Shown here in pieces: positions 36,266 through 45,819 of a stretch of DNA of 51,498 nucleotides (the stretch's first letter is position 1; the number at the start of each line of letters is the position of its first letter). A model generated the notes under the pieces. That model saw nothing but the letters and a program-made list of their open reading frames with translations. It made no database searches and had not been told where the DNA came from. Source of the stretch: an uncultured Parabacteroides sp. (GTDB lineage: Bacteria; Bacteroidota; Bacteroidia; Bacteroidales; Tannerellaceae); assembly GCA_944325335.1 (NCBI GenBank), contig CALUZR010000020.1:1-51498 (forward strand). Reading direction: 5' to 3'. A program made the position numbers and the translations under genes.

Positions 36266-36649
36266 TTATTCGGTGATTTCGATCAGGTTGTTTTCCGGCC
36301 TGCAGACGCAACTTTCGTAAAAGCCGTCGCCCGTCACACGCGGACCGCTCACGACCTCGTAACCCGCATCACGCAAGGTATCCGTCAATGCGTCGACCTT
36401 TTCGCGACTCCCCATACTGAAGGCCAGATGGATATATCCCGCCTGCAAAAGTGCCTTCCCACGGTCTTCCACGTCGGGGCGCGTCATGATTTCCAACCGT
36501 GCCCCATCACCAAAAGAAAGGAAATAACTCTTCAACCCCGTGCGCGGATTGTGGTACATCTCATTGGAAACGGCGCCGAAGAAACGGAGGAAAAACGCGC
36601 GCACGGCTTCCAAATCATTAACGTACATTGCTACATGATCAATCTTCAT
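36266..36649 (-). CDS. VOC family (glyoxalase-like) protein
   Basis: This 127-residue protein has the beta-alpha-beta-beta-beta pattern of the VOC superfamily: MKIDHVAMYVNDLEAVRAFF at the start and GYIHLAFSMGSREKVDALTDTL near residue 70. It ends with CVCRPENNLIEITE, where the final Glu and the early His are potential metal ligands. The substrate is unknown. I start at ATG 36649; ATG 36655 is two codons upstream. A TATCTTTG box (36676-36683, minus strand) precedes it closely. It heads a unit with the AraC gene. Confidence 0.83.
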   Translation of the reverse strand: MKIDHVAMYVNDLEAVRAFFLRFFGAVSNEMYHNPRTGLKSYFLSFGDGARLEIMTRPDVEDRGKALLQAGYIHLAFSMGSREKVDALTDTLRDAGYEVVSGPRVTGDGFYESCVCRPENNLIEITE

Positions 36650-36675
36650 ATACATGTCTTTTTTGATTCTCGGCG

Positions 36676-36683
36676 CAAAGATA
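36676..36683 (-). promoter_or_regulatory. -7 box of the VOC-araC unit
   Basis: TATCTTTG on the minus strand, 27 bases upstream of ATG 36649. Confidence 0.5.
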
Positions 36684-36758
36684 AAGAAAAACGACCCATA
36701 AAAAAGGCTTTTCCGAGGAATATTGCTAAGAAAAGATGGTAAATTCAAACCAATTTTG

Positions 36759-36766
36759 TACTTTTG
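36759..36766 (+). promoter_or_regulatory. -7 box of the C1 peptidase gene
   Basis: TACTTTTG lies 34 bases before the ATG at 36801. Confidence 0.5.
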
Positions 36767-36800
36767 CCCATCGATTGATTAAAAAACAACAATTATACGC

Positions 36801-37997
36801 ATGAAAAAAACAGTAGTAGCAGCCTTAGCGCTGGCATTGGCGATGTCGTCGGCCCAAGCAAAAGACGACAAGCAGAAAGAAGAAGGGTACGTGTTTACGC
36901 CCGTGAAAGAGTTGAAAATCACGCCGGTGAAGAACCAGAACAGAAGCGGCACGTGCTGGAGCTTCTCGTCGATCGCGTTCTTGGAATCCGAATTGCTCCG
37001 CATGGGCAAGGGCGAATACGACCTGTCGGAGATGTTCATCGTCAGCATGAACTATAAGGACAAGGCCGAGAAGTTCGTCCGCCTGCATGGCATCCTGAAT
37101 TACGCCCAAGGAGGTTCGTTTACCGACGTCCTGATGGCATGGAAAGAGTACGGTATCGTGCCGGAATCGGTGATGAACGGATTGCAATATGGTGAAGACA
37201 TGCACGTGCATGGTGAAGTGGAATCACTCTCGCGCGCTTACCTCGACGCCGTAGTGAAGAACCCGAACCGTAAGCTCTCGACGGCTTGGAAGAAAGGTTT
37301 CGACGGTATTATCGATGCTTATTTGGGAGAAGTTCCTGAGAAATTCACTTACAACGGAAAAGAATACACGCCGAAGAGCTTTGCCGCCGAGTTGGGCATC
37401 AATCCAGACGATTACGTGTCGCTGACTTCCTACACGCACCATCCGTTCTATACGCAATTCGCGCTCGAAATCCAAGACAACTGGCGCTGGGCTACATCTT
37501 ATAACCTGCCTATCGACGAACTGATGCAGGTATTCGACAATGCCATCAATACGGGCTATACGATCGCATGGGGTTCCGACGTGAGCGAGAAAGGATTCAC
37601 CCGCAACGGCATCGGCATCATGCCAGATATCGAATCGATGGAACGCAGCGGTTCGGACCAAGACCACTGGCTCGGACTGAGCACTTCAGAGAAAGAGGCT
37701 GAAATCAAGAAGATGATGGAAAAGCCCTGCCAGGAAATCGAAGTGACGCAAGAGATGCGCCAAGCGGCTTACGACAACTACGAGACGACCGACGACCACG
37801 GCATGCAAATCTACGGTATTGCGAAAGACCAGACGGGCAAGAAGTTCTATATGGTAAAGAACTCGTGGGGCACGGACAACAAATACAAAGGAACTTGGTA
37901 CGTATCGGAAACATTCGTGAAGTACAAGACGATGAATATCGTGGTTCACAAAGATGCGCTTCCTCAGGCCATCAAGGATAAATTAGGCATTAAATAA
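36801..37997 (+). CDS. Periplasmic C1 cysteine peptidase (bleomycin hydrolase/PepC type)
   Basis: A signal peptide (KKTVVAALALALAMSSAQA) precedes a papain-like C1B peptidase. The catalytic Gln and Cys are in VKNQNRSGTCWSFSSI near residue 46, the His in DDHGMQIYGIA near 332 and the Asn in MVKNSWG near 352. Bleomycin hydrolase relatives act as aminopeptidases on peptides in the cytoplasm; here the signal places it in the periplasm, where it would trim peptides for uptake. Length 398 residues. It is a single gene with its own -7 box and a strong terminator. Confidence 0.92.
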   Translation: MKKTVVAALALALAMSSAQAKDDKQKEEGYVFTPVKELKITPVKNQNRSGTCWSFSSIAFLESELLRMGKGEYDLSEMFIVSMNYKDKAEKFVRLHGILNYAQGGSFTDVLMAWKEYGIVPESVMNGLQYGEDMHVHGEVESLSRAYLDAVVKNPNRKLSTAWKKGFDGIIDAYLGEVPEKFTYNGKEYTPKSFAAELGINPDDYVSLTSYTHHPFYTQFALEIQDNWRWATSYNLPIDELMQVFDNAINTGYTIAWGSDVSEKGFTRNGIGIMPDIESMERSGSDQDHWLGLSTSEKEAEIKKMMEKPCQEIEVTQEMRQAAYDNYETTDDHGMQIYGIAKDQTGKKFYMVKNSWGTDNKYKGTWYVSETFVKYKTMNIVVHKDALPQAIKDKLGIK

Positions 37998-38021
37998 TGC
38001 AATGCTTGTCATATACTGAAA

Positions 38022-38062
38022 GGCGAGGTCAGCTTCTCGGAGCTGCCTCGCCGATTTTTTTC
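38022..38062 (+). terminator. Rho-independent terminator after the C1 peptidase gene
   Basis: GGCGAGG-T-CAGCT pairs with AGCTG-CCTCGCC (38022-38052) with one bulged T, followed by a seven-T run. Confidence 0.85.
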
Positions 38063-38078
38063 TTAGCTTTTACTTGTT

Positions 38079-38657
38079 TTATACCAAAACGACGGTCACG
38101 CGGATAGGACCGTGTGCGCCAAAGACCAACGCCTGCTCAATATCTGCCGTCTTGGAAGGGCCGGACATGAACACGCCGTAATCATAATCCGCATCGGCCA
38201 AGCGACGGTATGCCTCGTTCATATTGTGCACGATTTCCTCCTTATCCAACAGAATTACCAAGGCATTCGAGATAAAGAACACCGCTTTGTGGCGCGTCTG
38301 CTTCGGAAGCCACACGGCGGCATTCTCAGCTACACCAAACGAACCTTTCACGATGGCAAGATCCGTACCATCCAATTCCCGCGGGTCGGACAACTCGTCT
38401 GGATTAAAAGTCGCACACCCGATTTCCGGAAGATTCGAAGCAATCCGCTTCGCGTCCGGATAATACGAACGGATGACCTCATCCACCTTCTCGCCCGGCT
38501 GGAGCAGATGCGCCTCGCCACCGCCCGCCTTTAATTGTTCGATAAAGGTATGGATTTTATCCTCATACGTGATGGCATCCAACTTCAGATCCGGCATTTC
38601 ATAGCGTGTCCTCGTGTTTTGCCGGATGCGCGCCAATATATCCTCTTTACTGCTCAT
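38079..38657 (-). CDS. lutC: LutC-type lactate utilization protein (LUD domain)
   Basis: LutC is the third component of the LutABC L-lactate oxidation complex. The 192-residue protein has the LUD domain: SNLPEIGCATFNPDEL near residue 75, TDLAIVKGSFGVAENAAVWL near 98 and ALVFGAHGPIRVTVVLV at the end. ATG 38657 overlaps the lutB stop (ATGA), so I prefer it to ATG 38678 inside lutB. Confidence 0.92.
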   Translation of the reverse strand: MSSKEDILARIRQNTRTRYEMPDLKLDAITYEDKIHTFIEQLKAGGGEAHLLQPGEKVDEVIRSYYPDAKRIASNLPEIGCATFNPDELSDPRELDGTDLAIVKGSFGVAENAAVWLPKQTRHKAVFFISNALVILLDKEEIVHNMNEAYRRLADADYDYGVFMSGPSKTADIEQALVFGAHGPIRVTVVLV

Positions 38658-40021
38658 TTTACTTTGTTTTTCTTCCATAAATCATTAAACGATTCCTTTG
38701 CGAAGGCAGGTAATTCACGCCCTTTTCCCCACGCATTGGCTGCATTATAGACCATGAAACGGGGCAAATGATTCACAACCGGCGCAAATTTCAATGCGGT
38801 ATTGAACAACGCGGGACGCTCCATCAAAAATTTCATGCCAGCCGACATGAGCTTCTTCTCCGGATTTGCCCGTCCGATACGATCCAACTTCTGCCGCCAT
38901 TTATAGATTTGTTCTCCCAAATCCACTTTAGCAGGACAGACATTCGAACAAGAGAGACACAACGAGCAAGCCGACACATTGTCTGCAAACTGTTTGGGAT
39001 TACGCAACATGCCGAGATTGATGCCAATGGGTCCAGGGATGAAATAAGTATACGAATAACCGCCCGTCCTGCGATACACCGGACAAGTGTTCATACACTC
39101 ACCGCAACGGATGCAATTCAGCGTCTTCACATGATCCGCATCAGCCAAGATATCGCTCCGTCCATTATCCACAATAATAATATGGAACTCGCCTCCCTCT
39201 GGTGGACGACGATAATGAGATGTGTAAGATGTAACCGGTTGCCCCGTACCTGAACGTGCCAACAAACGTGTAAATACGCCTAATGCTTCACGGTTCGGTA
39301 CAATCTTCTCCATACCAAACGTGGCAATATGTACTTTAGGGAAAGAGGTTCCCATATCGGCATTTCCTTCGTTCGTACAAACTACGATTTCGCCTGTCGA
39401 AGCTACGGCAAAGTTTGCACCCGTCATAGCCACATCAGCATGGAGGAATTTGTCGCGCAAATGTCGGCGCATGGCGTGAGTCAGGTAAGTCGGGTCATAA
39501 TTTCCTGGCTCTGTACCCAACTTCTCTTCCATCATCTGACCAATGGCTTGCCGTTTCACGTGAATGGCAGGTAAGACGATGTGGCTCGGCTTTAACTTCA
39601 TGAGTTGAAGAATCCGTTCCCCCAAATCGCTTTCGACCACGTCAATGCCCTTCGAGAAAAGATATGGAGACATCTCGCACTCTTCCGTTAGCATCGACTT
39701 ACTCTTGATAAGGTTCTTCGCCCCGTGTTGCTTCAAGATATCATAGACAATACGATTGTGCTCTTCCGCATCCTTCGCCCAATGGACAATCGCACCATTT
39801 GCCACCGCATTCCGTTCAAACTCTTCCAACAATGTATCCAGATGCGAATTGGAATACATCTTAATAGCCGAAGCCAAATCTCGAAGCCGTTCCCATTCCG
39901 GCAATGAGCGACTCTGCTTATCCCGCTTGGCACGCACCATCCAGAGTGTTTCGTCGTGCCATTTTTCTTGTGTCTCGTTTGCAATGAAACGGGTACCCGC
40001 TATTGCATGTTTCGTAGTCAT
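38654..40021 (-). CDS. lutB: LutB-type iron-sulfur lactate utilization protein
   Basis: The 455-residue protein has an N-terminal LUD domain (ANFAVASTGEIVVCTNEGNADM near residue 200). Two 4Fe-4S motifs follow near residue 305: CIRCGECMNTCPVY and CSLCLSCSNVCPAKVDL. LutB/LldF passes electrons from lactate oxidation within LutABC to the quinone pool. Start and stop overlap lutA and lutC by four bases each, so the three are translationally coupled. Confidence 0.94.
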   Translation of the reverse strand: MTTKHAIAGTRFIANETQEKWHDETLWMVRAKRDKQSRSLPEWERLRDLASAIKMYSNSHLDTLLEEFERNAVANGAIVHWAKDAEEHNRIVYDILKQHGAKNLIKSKSMLTEECEMSPYLFSKGIDVVESDLGERILQLMKLKPSHIVLPAIHVKRQAIGQMMEEKLGTEPGNYDPTYLTHAMRRHLRDKFLHADVAMTGANFAVASTGEIVVCTNEGNADMGTSFPKVHIATFGMEKIVPNREALGVFTRLLARSGTGQPVTSYTSHYRRPPEGGEFHIIIVDNGRSDILADADHVKTLNCIRCGECMNTCPVYRRTGGYSYTYFIPGPIGINLGMLRNPKQFADNVSACSLCLSCSNVCPAKVDLGEQIYKWRQKLDRIGRANPEKKLMSAGMKFLMERPALFNTALKFAPVVNHLPRFMVYNAANAWGKGRELPAFAKESFNDLWKKNKVK

Positions 40022-40758
40022 AATCCAGCTGCTAATATTTGAACAATATGGATTGTCTTTATAGGAAGCTGCTCCCGGTTGATGACGCCCTGCATGTGCA
40101 TCAGGCAGGAGCTATCGGCACCTGTTATGTATTCAGCTCCCGTACTCATGTGGTCACGTACTTTATCTTTCCCCATACAAACAGAAACTTCCGGTTCTTC
40201 TATCGAAAACATGCCACCGAAACCGCAACATTCGTCTATCCGTTTCGGCTCAAATACCTCAATGCCTTTCACCAACTGCAGTAAGTCCCGTAACTTAGAA
40301 TAATAGGGAATATTCCGTTCACTGGGAGAAGAAAGATGCAATTCACGCACGCCATGACAACTGTTATGCAAGCTTACCTTATGAGGAAACTCCGCTTGCA
40401 AATGCGTAGGCTTCACTACGTCGTGCAAGAACTCGCAAATGTCGTAAATCTTCTCGCTATTTTGACATACATGGCCTGCCTCTTCCAATATGTGCGGATG
40501 ATTCTCTTTCACAAATGCTACGCAACTGGCCGAAGGTCCTACCACATACTCATACGCCGCAAACAAATCTTCCATGCGAAGAGCCAAACGCGTTGCCTCC
40601 GCTTCAAAACCGGCATTTGCCATAGGTTGCCCGCAGCAGGTCTGGTTCAGCGGATAATCCACTTCCAGCCCCAACGATTTCAACAATTTGAAAGCCGCTA
40701 TCCCGACTTCAGGATAAACGGCGTTCACATAACATGGTATAAATAAGCCTATCTTCAT
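40018..40758 (-). CDS. lutA: LutA-type (Fe-S)-binding lactate utilization protein
   Basis: The 246-residue protein carries two CCG domains: NQTCCGQPMANAGF near residue 40 with an upstream Cys in FIPCYVNA, and NSCHGVREL near 132 with DECCGFGGMFS near 182. These cysteines bind a 4Fe-4S cluster as in the heterodisulfide reductase B subunit. LutA/LldE is part of the complex that oxidises L-lactate to pyruvate. It is the first gene of lutABC, 45 bases after the Crp-type regulator on the same strand. Confidence 0.94.
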   Translation of the reverse strand: MKIGLFIPCYVNAVYPEVGIAAFKLLKSLGLEVDYPLNQTCCGQPMANAGFEAEATRLALRMEDLFAAYEYVVGPSASCVAFVKENHPHILEEAGHVCQNSEKIYDICEFLHDVVKPTHLQAEFPHKVSLHNSCHGVRELHLSSPSERNIPYYSKLRDLLQLVKGIEVFEPKRIDECCGFGGMFSIEEPEVSVCMGKDKVRDHMSTGAEYITGADSSCLMHMQGVINREQLPIKTIHIVQILAAGL

Positions 40759-40803
40759 TTCTATAAATTACATTATTCAGATAGATTTCCAAGCCCTCGA
40801 TTC

Positions 40804-41382
40804 TCAAACTACATTGGCACGCACGCGGCTCAACGTCTCTGGCGTCATGAGCAAGAAAGAGGCGATATAGGAAAGTGGTGCCCGACGAATAATCTCGGGC
40901 TTCGACTTCAACAATCGGTTATACCGCTCGTGCGCCGATTCGAAGCGGAACATATCCATTTTCTTTTGCGAAAGAATCAATGAATTTTCCAACAATCCAC
41001 GATACACCTTTTCTATCTCATAATTCTCAGAAGCCAACCGAAGTAATGGATCGTGCGGAATACCATAAATCACACTATTTTCCAACGCCTCAACTACTAA
41101 ATGCGAAGGCTTTTGACGCAAAAAACTTTCGATGCAAATGAAAACATCATCTTCACAACAAAAATGTTCCGTCAGCTCTTTGCCGTTCTTGTAATAATAT
41201 TGACGCACAATCCCCTGGTGGACATATCCCATTTGTGTACAAACTTCCCTTTCATTGAGGAAATTCTGACCCTTCTTCACCTCCGTCCGAATCAATATGG
41301 AGGCAAGCACTTCCAGAGACTTTTTACTTATTGACGTCGTCTGGTCTGCCAACTTTTGCGCTATGTATAATGGTGTTTCCAT
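40804..41382 (-). CDS. Crp/Fnr-type regulator
   Basis: Residues 30-120 form a cyclic-nucleotide-binding-like beta-roll (YVHQGIVRQYYYKNGKELTEHFCCEDDVF). The C-terminus has a short helix-turn-helix (RAPLSYIASFLLMTPETLSRVR). The usual cAMP phosphate-binding RS residues are not evident, so the effector is unknown. At 192 residues it is typical of Bacteroidota Crp-like proteins. It lies 13 bases after carB and just before lutABC on the same strand, so it may control lactate use; this is inference from position. Confidence 0.87.
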   Translation of the reverse strand: METPLYIAQKLADQTTSISKKSLEVLASILIRTEVKKGQNFLNEREVCTQMGYVHQGIVRQYYYKNGKELTEHFCCEDDVFICIESFLRQKPSHLVVEALENSVIYGIPHDPLLRLASENYEIEKVYRGLLENSLILSQKKMDMFRFESAHERYNRLLKSKPEIIRRAPLSYIASFLLMTPETLSRVRANVV

Positions 41383-41395
41383 GCTTTATATGTTT

Positions 41396-44300
41396 TTATT
41401 TATATTCTTGCCAACTTTTAATTTTAATGTCATCCATCGTCAATGTACAGAACGCATGGATAAAGGCACTTGCCAAGCGTGCGTTCGTAATCAACGGAAT
41501 ATTGAGGTCGATAGCCGCACGACGGATTTTATAACCATTGGTCAATTCGCCCGCCGAAAGGTCGCGCGGAATATTAACCACCATGTCAATCTTCTTCTCA
41601 TGCAGCATCCGAAGCGCCTGAGGCTCTTTTCCCTCTTCGCTCGGCCAATAAACCAACGTACTGGGCACACCGTTCTCTTCCAAGAAACGATGCGTTCCGC
41701 CTGTAGCATACAGGTTATATCCCTTTTCGGCTAACAACTTAGCCGCATCAAGCATCGCTACCTTCTGCTTGGCGGTACCCGTCGAAAGCAGGATGTTCTT
41801 TTCAGGTATGCGCTGGCCTACGGAAAGCATACTCTTCAGGATAGCTTCCGAAACGTCATCTCCAATACAACCTACCTCGCCCGTCGAAGCCATATCTACA
41901 CCCAAGACGGGGTCGGCCTTCTGCAAACGGTTGAAGGAGAATTGCGAGGCTTTGATGCCGACATAATCCAAATCGAACTCATTTTTGTTCGGCTTCTCGA
42001 CCGGCAAGCCCAACATGATGCGCGTCGCCAGTTCGATGAAGTTTATCTTCAATACCTTGCTCACGAACGGGAAGCTACGCGAAGCACGCAGGTTACATTC
42101 GATTACCTTAATCTCATTACCCTTAGCCAAATACTGGATATTGAACGGACCGGAGATGTTCAGCTCTTTCGCGATTTGCTTGCTGATTTTCTTAATACGG
42201 CGCACCGTCTCTACATAGAGTTTCTGGGCCGGGAACTGAATCGTGGCATCTCCCGAATGGACACCCGCGAACTCGATATGTTCCGAGATGGCATACATGA
42301 TGATTTCGCCATCCTTGGCCACCGCATCCATCTCGACTTCCTTCGAATGCTCGATAAATTGGCTTACCACCACCGGATGCTTCTTTGATACATTGGCCGC
42401 CAATTCGAGGAATCGCACCAACTCATCCTGGTTGGAGCAGACATTCATAGCCGCACCACTCAACACGTAGCTCGGACGTACCAAGACGGGGAAACCCACC
42501 TCGCGCACGAACTCGTTGATGTCGTCCATCGAAGAAAGTTCTTTCCAACGGGGCTGGTCTACACCGATACGGTCCAACATAGCCGAGAACTTCTCACGGT
42601 CTTCGGCATTGTCAATGCTCTTGGCCGAAGTACCTAATATATTTATATGTTGCGCATCAAGACGCATAGCCAGGTTGTTCGGTATCTGCCCACCCGTCGA
42701 TACGATGACTCCATGCGGAGTTTCCAGCTCAAGGATATCCATCACACGCTCGAATGTCAATTCATCGAAATAGAGCCGGTCACACATATCGTAGTCCGTC
42801 GATACCGTCTCCGGATTATAATTAATCATCACCGAACGCCAACCTTCCTTCCGAATCGTGTTCAACGCCTGCACACCACACCAATCGAACTCCACCGAAG
42901 AGCCAATTCGATAAGCACCAGAACCAAGAACTACAACAGATTTCTTATCATTCTCATAGTGTATATCATTTTCAATACCGCTATACGTCAAATACAGATA
43001 ATTGGTCTGAGCCGGATATTCAGCCGCCAACGTATCAATTTGCTTCACCACCGGCACAATGCCACGGTACTTACGGTCTTGACGTACCTGGAGTATCGCC
43101 TTCTCGGTATCATCCATCTTCTCCTTGAAGAGGGCACGCGCTATTTGGAAATCGGAGAAGCCCTGCACCTTTGCCTTACGCATCAGTTCGTCGGAAACTT
43201 CTGCTATTTTACTACATGCCTCCAGCTCGTTCGCCGTTTGGATAATGCCATACAATTTCTGGAGGAACCATTTGTCGATCTTCGTCAGGTCATGAATCTG
43301 GTCGATAGTATATCCCGCACGGAATGCTTTCGAGATGACAAAGATGCGACGGTCGGTCGGTTCGCGCAATGCCTTGTCGATGTCCGGCAACACCAGCTCT
43401 TTGTTCTCCACGAACCCGTGCATGCCTTGGCCAATCATACGCAAACCCTTCTGAATAGCTTCCTCGAACGTGCGACCGATAGCCATCACCTCGCCTACCG
43501 ACTTCATGCTCGAACCCAACTCGCGTGCCACACCATGGAACTTACCCAAGTCCCAACGCGGAATCTTACATACTACATAATCCAACGCCGGCTCGAAAAA
43601 GGCGCTCGTGGTCTTCGTGACCGAGTTCTTCAACTCAAACAAGCCATAGCCCAATCCTAACTTAGCCGCTACGAAAGCCAAAGGATAACCGGTCGCTTTC
43701 GAAGCCAAAGCCGATGAACGGGAAAGGCGCGCATTCACTTCGATGACGCGATAATCCTCGCTCTCCGGGTCGTAAGCATATTGTACATTACATTCGCCCA
43801 CAATACCGATATGGCGGATGATACGAATAGCCAACTCGCGGAGTTTGTGGTAATCCGTATTACTCAACGTCTGCGAAGGAGCGATTACGATACTCTCGCC
43901 CGTATGGATGCCCAGCGGATCGAAGTTTTCCATATTACATACGGTAATGCAATTATCGTACCGGTCACGCACCACTTCATATTCTACCTCTTTCCAGCCC
44001 TTCAAGCTCTTCTCGACCAATACCTGGGGTGAGAAAGAGAAGGCCTTTTCAGCCAACGCGTTCAGTTCCTCTTCATTATCACAAAAGCCGGAACCCAGAC
44101 CTCCCAAAGCGTATGCCGCACGGATAATCACCGGATAACCCAACTCGGCTGCAGCCCGGCGTGCGTCTTCAATCGTCTCGACCGCCTCGCTCTTGATGGT
44201 TTTCACACCAATCTCGTCCAGCTTCTTGACAAACAACTCGCGGTCTTCCGTATCCATAATGGCCTGCACCGGCGTACCCAACACGCGTACGTGATACTTC

Positions 44301-44620
44301 TCCAACACACCGCTCTGGTAAAGCGCCACGCCACAGTTCAACGCAGTCTGTCCACCAAACGCCAAGAGGATACCATCCGGACGCTCCTTCTCAATTACTT
44401 TCTCTACGAAGAAAGGCGTCACCGGCAGGAAATACACCGTATCCGCCACCCCTTCCGAGGTCTGCACCGTCGCGATGTTCGGATTGATCAACACCGTCTC
44501 GATGCCTTCCTCTTTGATGGCCTTCAACGCTTGTGAACCCGAATAATCGAACTCGCCCGCCTCGCCAATCTTCAATGCGCCTGAACCCAAGATCAGGACT
44601 TTCTTTATATCTTCGTTCAT
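41396..44620 (-). CDS. carB: Carbamoyl-phosphate synthase large subunit
   Basis: CarB makes carbamoyl phosphate from bicarbonate, ammonia and two ATP for arginine and pyrimidine synthesis. The duplicated ATP-grasp structure is clear: ILGSGALKIGEAGEFDYSGSQALKAI at the start and VVLGSGAYRIGSSVEFDWCG near residue 560. Metal-binding VIEVNARLSRSSALASKATGYPLA appears near 297 and IECNLRASRSFPFVSK near 840. A C-terminal MGS-like allosteric domain follows (KNILLSTGTAKQKVAMLDAAKLLAEKGY). Length 1074 residues. It follows carA after 28 bases. Confidence 0.97.
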   Translation of the reverse strand: MNEDIKKVLILGSGALKIGEAGEFDYSGSQALKAIKEEGIETVLINPNIATVQTSEGVADTVYFLPVTPFFVEKVIEKERPDGILLAFGGQTALNCGVALYQSGVLEKYHVRVLGTPVQAIMDTEDRELFVKKLDEIGVKTIKSEAVETIEDARRAAAELGYPVIIRAAYALGGLGSGFCDNEEELNALAEKAFSFSPQVLVEKSLKGWKEVEYEVVRDRYDNCITVCNMENFDPLGIHTGESIVIAPSQTLSNTDYHKLRELAIRIIRHIGIVGECNVQYAYDPESEDYRVIEVNARLSRSSALASKATGYPLAFVAAKLGLGYGLFELKNSVTKTTSAFFEPALDYVVCKIPRWDLGKFHGVARELGSSMKSVGEVMAIGRTFEEAIQKGLRMIGQGMHGFVENKELVLPDIDKALREPTDRRIFVISKAFRAGYTIDQIHDLTKIDKWFLQKLYGIIQTANELEACSKIAEVSDELMRKAKVQGFSDFQIARALFKEKMDDTEKAILQVRQDRKYRGIVPVVKQIDTLAAEYPAQTNYLYLTYSGIENDIHYENDKKSVVVLGSGAYRIGSSVEFDWCGVQALNTIRKEGWRSVMINYNPETVSTDYDMCDRLYFDELTFERVMDILELETPHGVIVSTGGQIPNNLAMRLDAQHINILGTSAKSIDNAEDREKFSAMLDRIGVDQPRWKELSSMDDINEFVREVGFPVLVRPSYVLSGAAMNVCSNQDELVRFLELAANVSKKHPVVVSQFIEHSKEVEMDAVAKDGEIIMYAISEHIEFAGVHSGDATIQFPAQKLYVETVRRIKKISKQIAKELNISGPFNIQYLAKGNEIKVIECNLRASRSFPFVSKVLKINFIELATRIMLGLPVEKPNKNEFDLDYVGIKASQFSFNRLQKADPVLGVDMASTGEVGCIGDDVSEAILKSMLSVGQRIPEKNILLSTGTAKQKVAMLDAAKLLAEKGYNLYATGGTHRFLEENGVPSTLVYWPSEEGKEPQALRMLHEKKIDMVVNIPRDLSAGELTNGYKIRRAAIDLNIPLITNARLASAFIHAFCTLTMDDIKIKSWQEYK

Positions 44621-44648
44621 TTGTATATTTTCTTTATACGGTTTATAG

Positions 44649-45779
44649 TTATAACATGCCGATGAAGCGGTCGAATATCAACGCCTCGGTATCGGTCGGT
44701 CCGCCACACGCTTCCGGGTGGAATTGCGAAGAGAAGAAGGGCTTCGTCTTGTGACGGATGCCTTCGTTCGAATCGTCGTTCATATTCACGAACAACGGTT
44801 CCCAATCCTCGCCCAACGTCGCGCTATCCACGGCATATCCATGGTTTTGCGAGGTGATGAAGCATTGGTTCGTCCCCACCATGCGCACCGGCTGGTTATG
44901 GCTCCGGTGCCCGTATTTCAACTTATAGATAGTCGCACCTCCTGCCTTAGCCAGTAATTGGTTGCCCATGCAAATACCGCATATCGGACGATTTCCATCT
45001 AATGCTTTGCGGATGTTTAATACGGCCTCTTCGCACGTATCGGGGTCGCCCGGTCCGTTCGAGAGGAACAAGCCATCATATTCCAACGCATTGAAGTCAT
45101 AGTTCCAAGGAACCCGGATGACTTCCACGCCCCGCTTCAAGAGGCAACGGATGATGTTCGTCTTCACGCCGCAATCTACCAGCACCACTTTCTTAAATGA
45201 AGAATGAGGAATGGAGAATGAAGAATCTGCCGGATAAGCCTTTGTCTCACCATCCGGAGTATAGACGATTATCTCCTTACATGAAACCTTATCCACATAA
45301 TTGATATCCCCATACTTCGGAAATTCTTCCTTCTTCATTTGTACTTCTTCCTCAAAAACGATGCGCCCCATCATGACGCCATGCTCGCGGAGTTTCTTCG
45401 TCAGGGCACGCGTATCAATACCCGTGATGCCCGGAATCTGCTCGCGCTTCAACCAATCCCCTAAGCTCTCTACGGCGTTCCAATGGCTATATTCGGCGGA
45501 ATAATCGCTTACTATAATGGCTTCGGCATGAATCTTTTCGCTTTCCATATAGCGTGGCAAACCATTCTCGGCAAACGAGAAGGGCGGAACGCCATAATTT
45601 CCCACCAAAGGATAGGTCAAGACCATCAATTGCCCTGCATACGAAGGGTCGGTAAGGCTCTCCGGATAACCCGTCATGGCCGTATTAAACACCACTTCGC
45701 CCGCCACGGGCTTCTCGTAGCCGAACGACTTCCCGCGGAATGCCGTCCCGTCGTCGAGTATAAGAGTTACGTTTCTCAT
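44649..45779 (-). CDS. carA: Carbamoyl-phosphate synthase small subunit, with a repeat in its linker
   Basis: CarA releases ammonia from glutamine for CarB. The N-terminal domain (LILDDGTAFRGKSFGYEKPVAGEVVFNTAMTGYPE) is followed by a class I glutaminase: catalytic Cys in GNRPICGICMGNQLLA near residue 247, His in FITSQNHGYAVD and SSQFHPEACGGP. The linker between domains, near residues 190-200, reads SSFSIPHSSFKK and is encoded by four near-identical seven-base units (45195-45226), an insertion with no counterpart in E. coli CarA that I can recall. At 376 residues it is otherwise of usual length. The glutaminase residues appear intact. Confidence 0.95.
   Translation of the reverse strand: MRNVTLILDDGTAFRGKSFGYEKPVAGEVVFNTAMTGYPESLTDPSYAGQLMVLTYPLVGNYGVPPFSFAENGLPRYMESEKIHAEAIIVSDYSAEYSHWNAVESLGDWLKREQIPGITGIDTRALTKKLREHGVMMGRIVFEEEVQMKKEEFPKYGDINYVDKVSCKEIIVYTPDGETKAYPADSSFSIPHSSFKKVVLVDCGVKTNIIRCLLKRGVEVIRVPWNYDFNALEYDGLFLSNGPGDPDTCEEAVLNIRKALDGNRPICGICMGNQLLAKAGGATIYKLKYGHRSHNQPVRMVGTNQCFITSQNHGYAVDSATLGEDWEPLFVNMNDDSNEGIRHKTKPFFSSQFHPEACGGPTDTEALIFDRFIGML
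45195..45226. repeat. Heptanucleotide repeat inside carA
   Basis: On the minus strand the units are ATTCTTC, ATTCTCC, ATTCCTC, ATTCTTC and a partial ATTT. The whole stays in frame and encodes a Ser/Phe-rich linker. Similar ATTCTC-type tandem sequences are common between genes in Bacteroidales. Confidence 0.75.
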
Positions 45780-45819
45780 CTTTTATATATAAGTATCGTT
45801 ATAGTTGTTCTTTATATTT

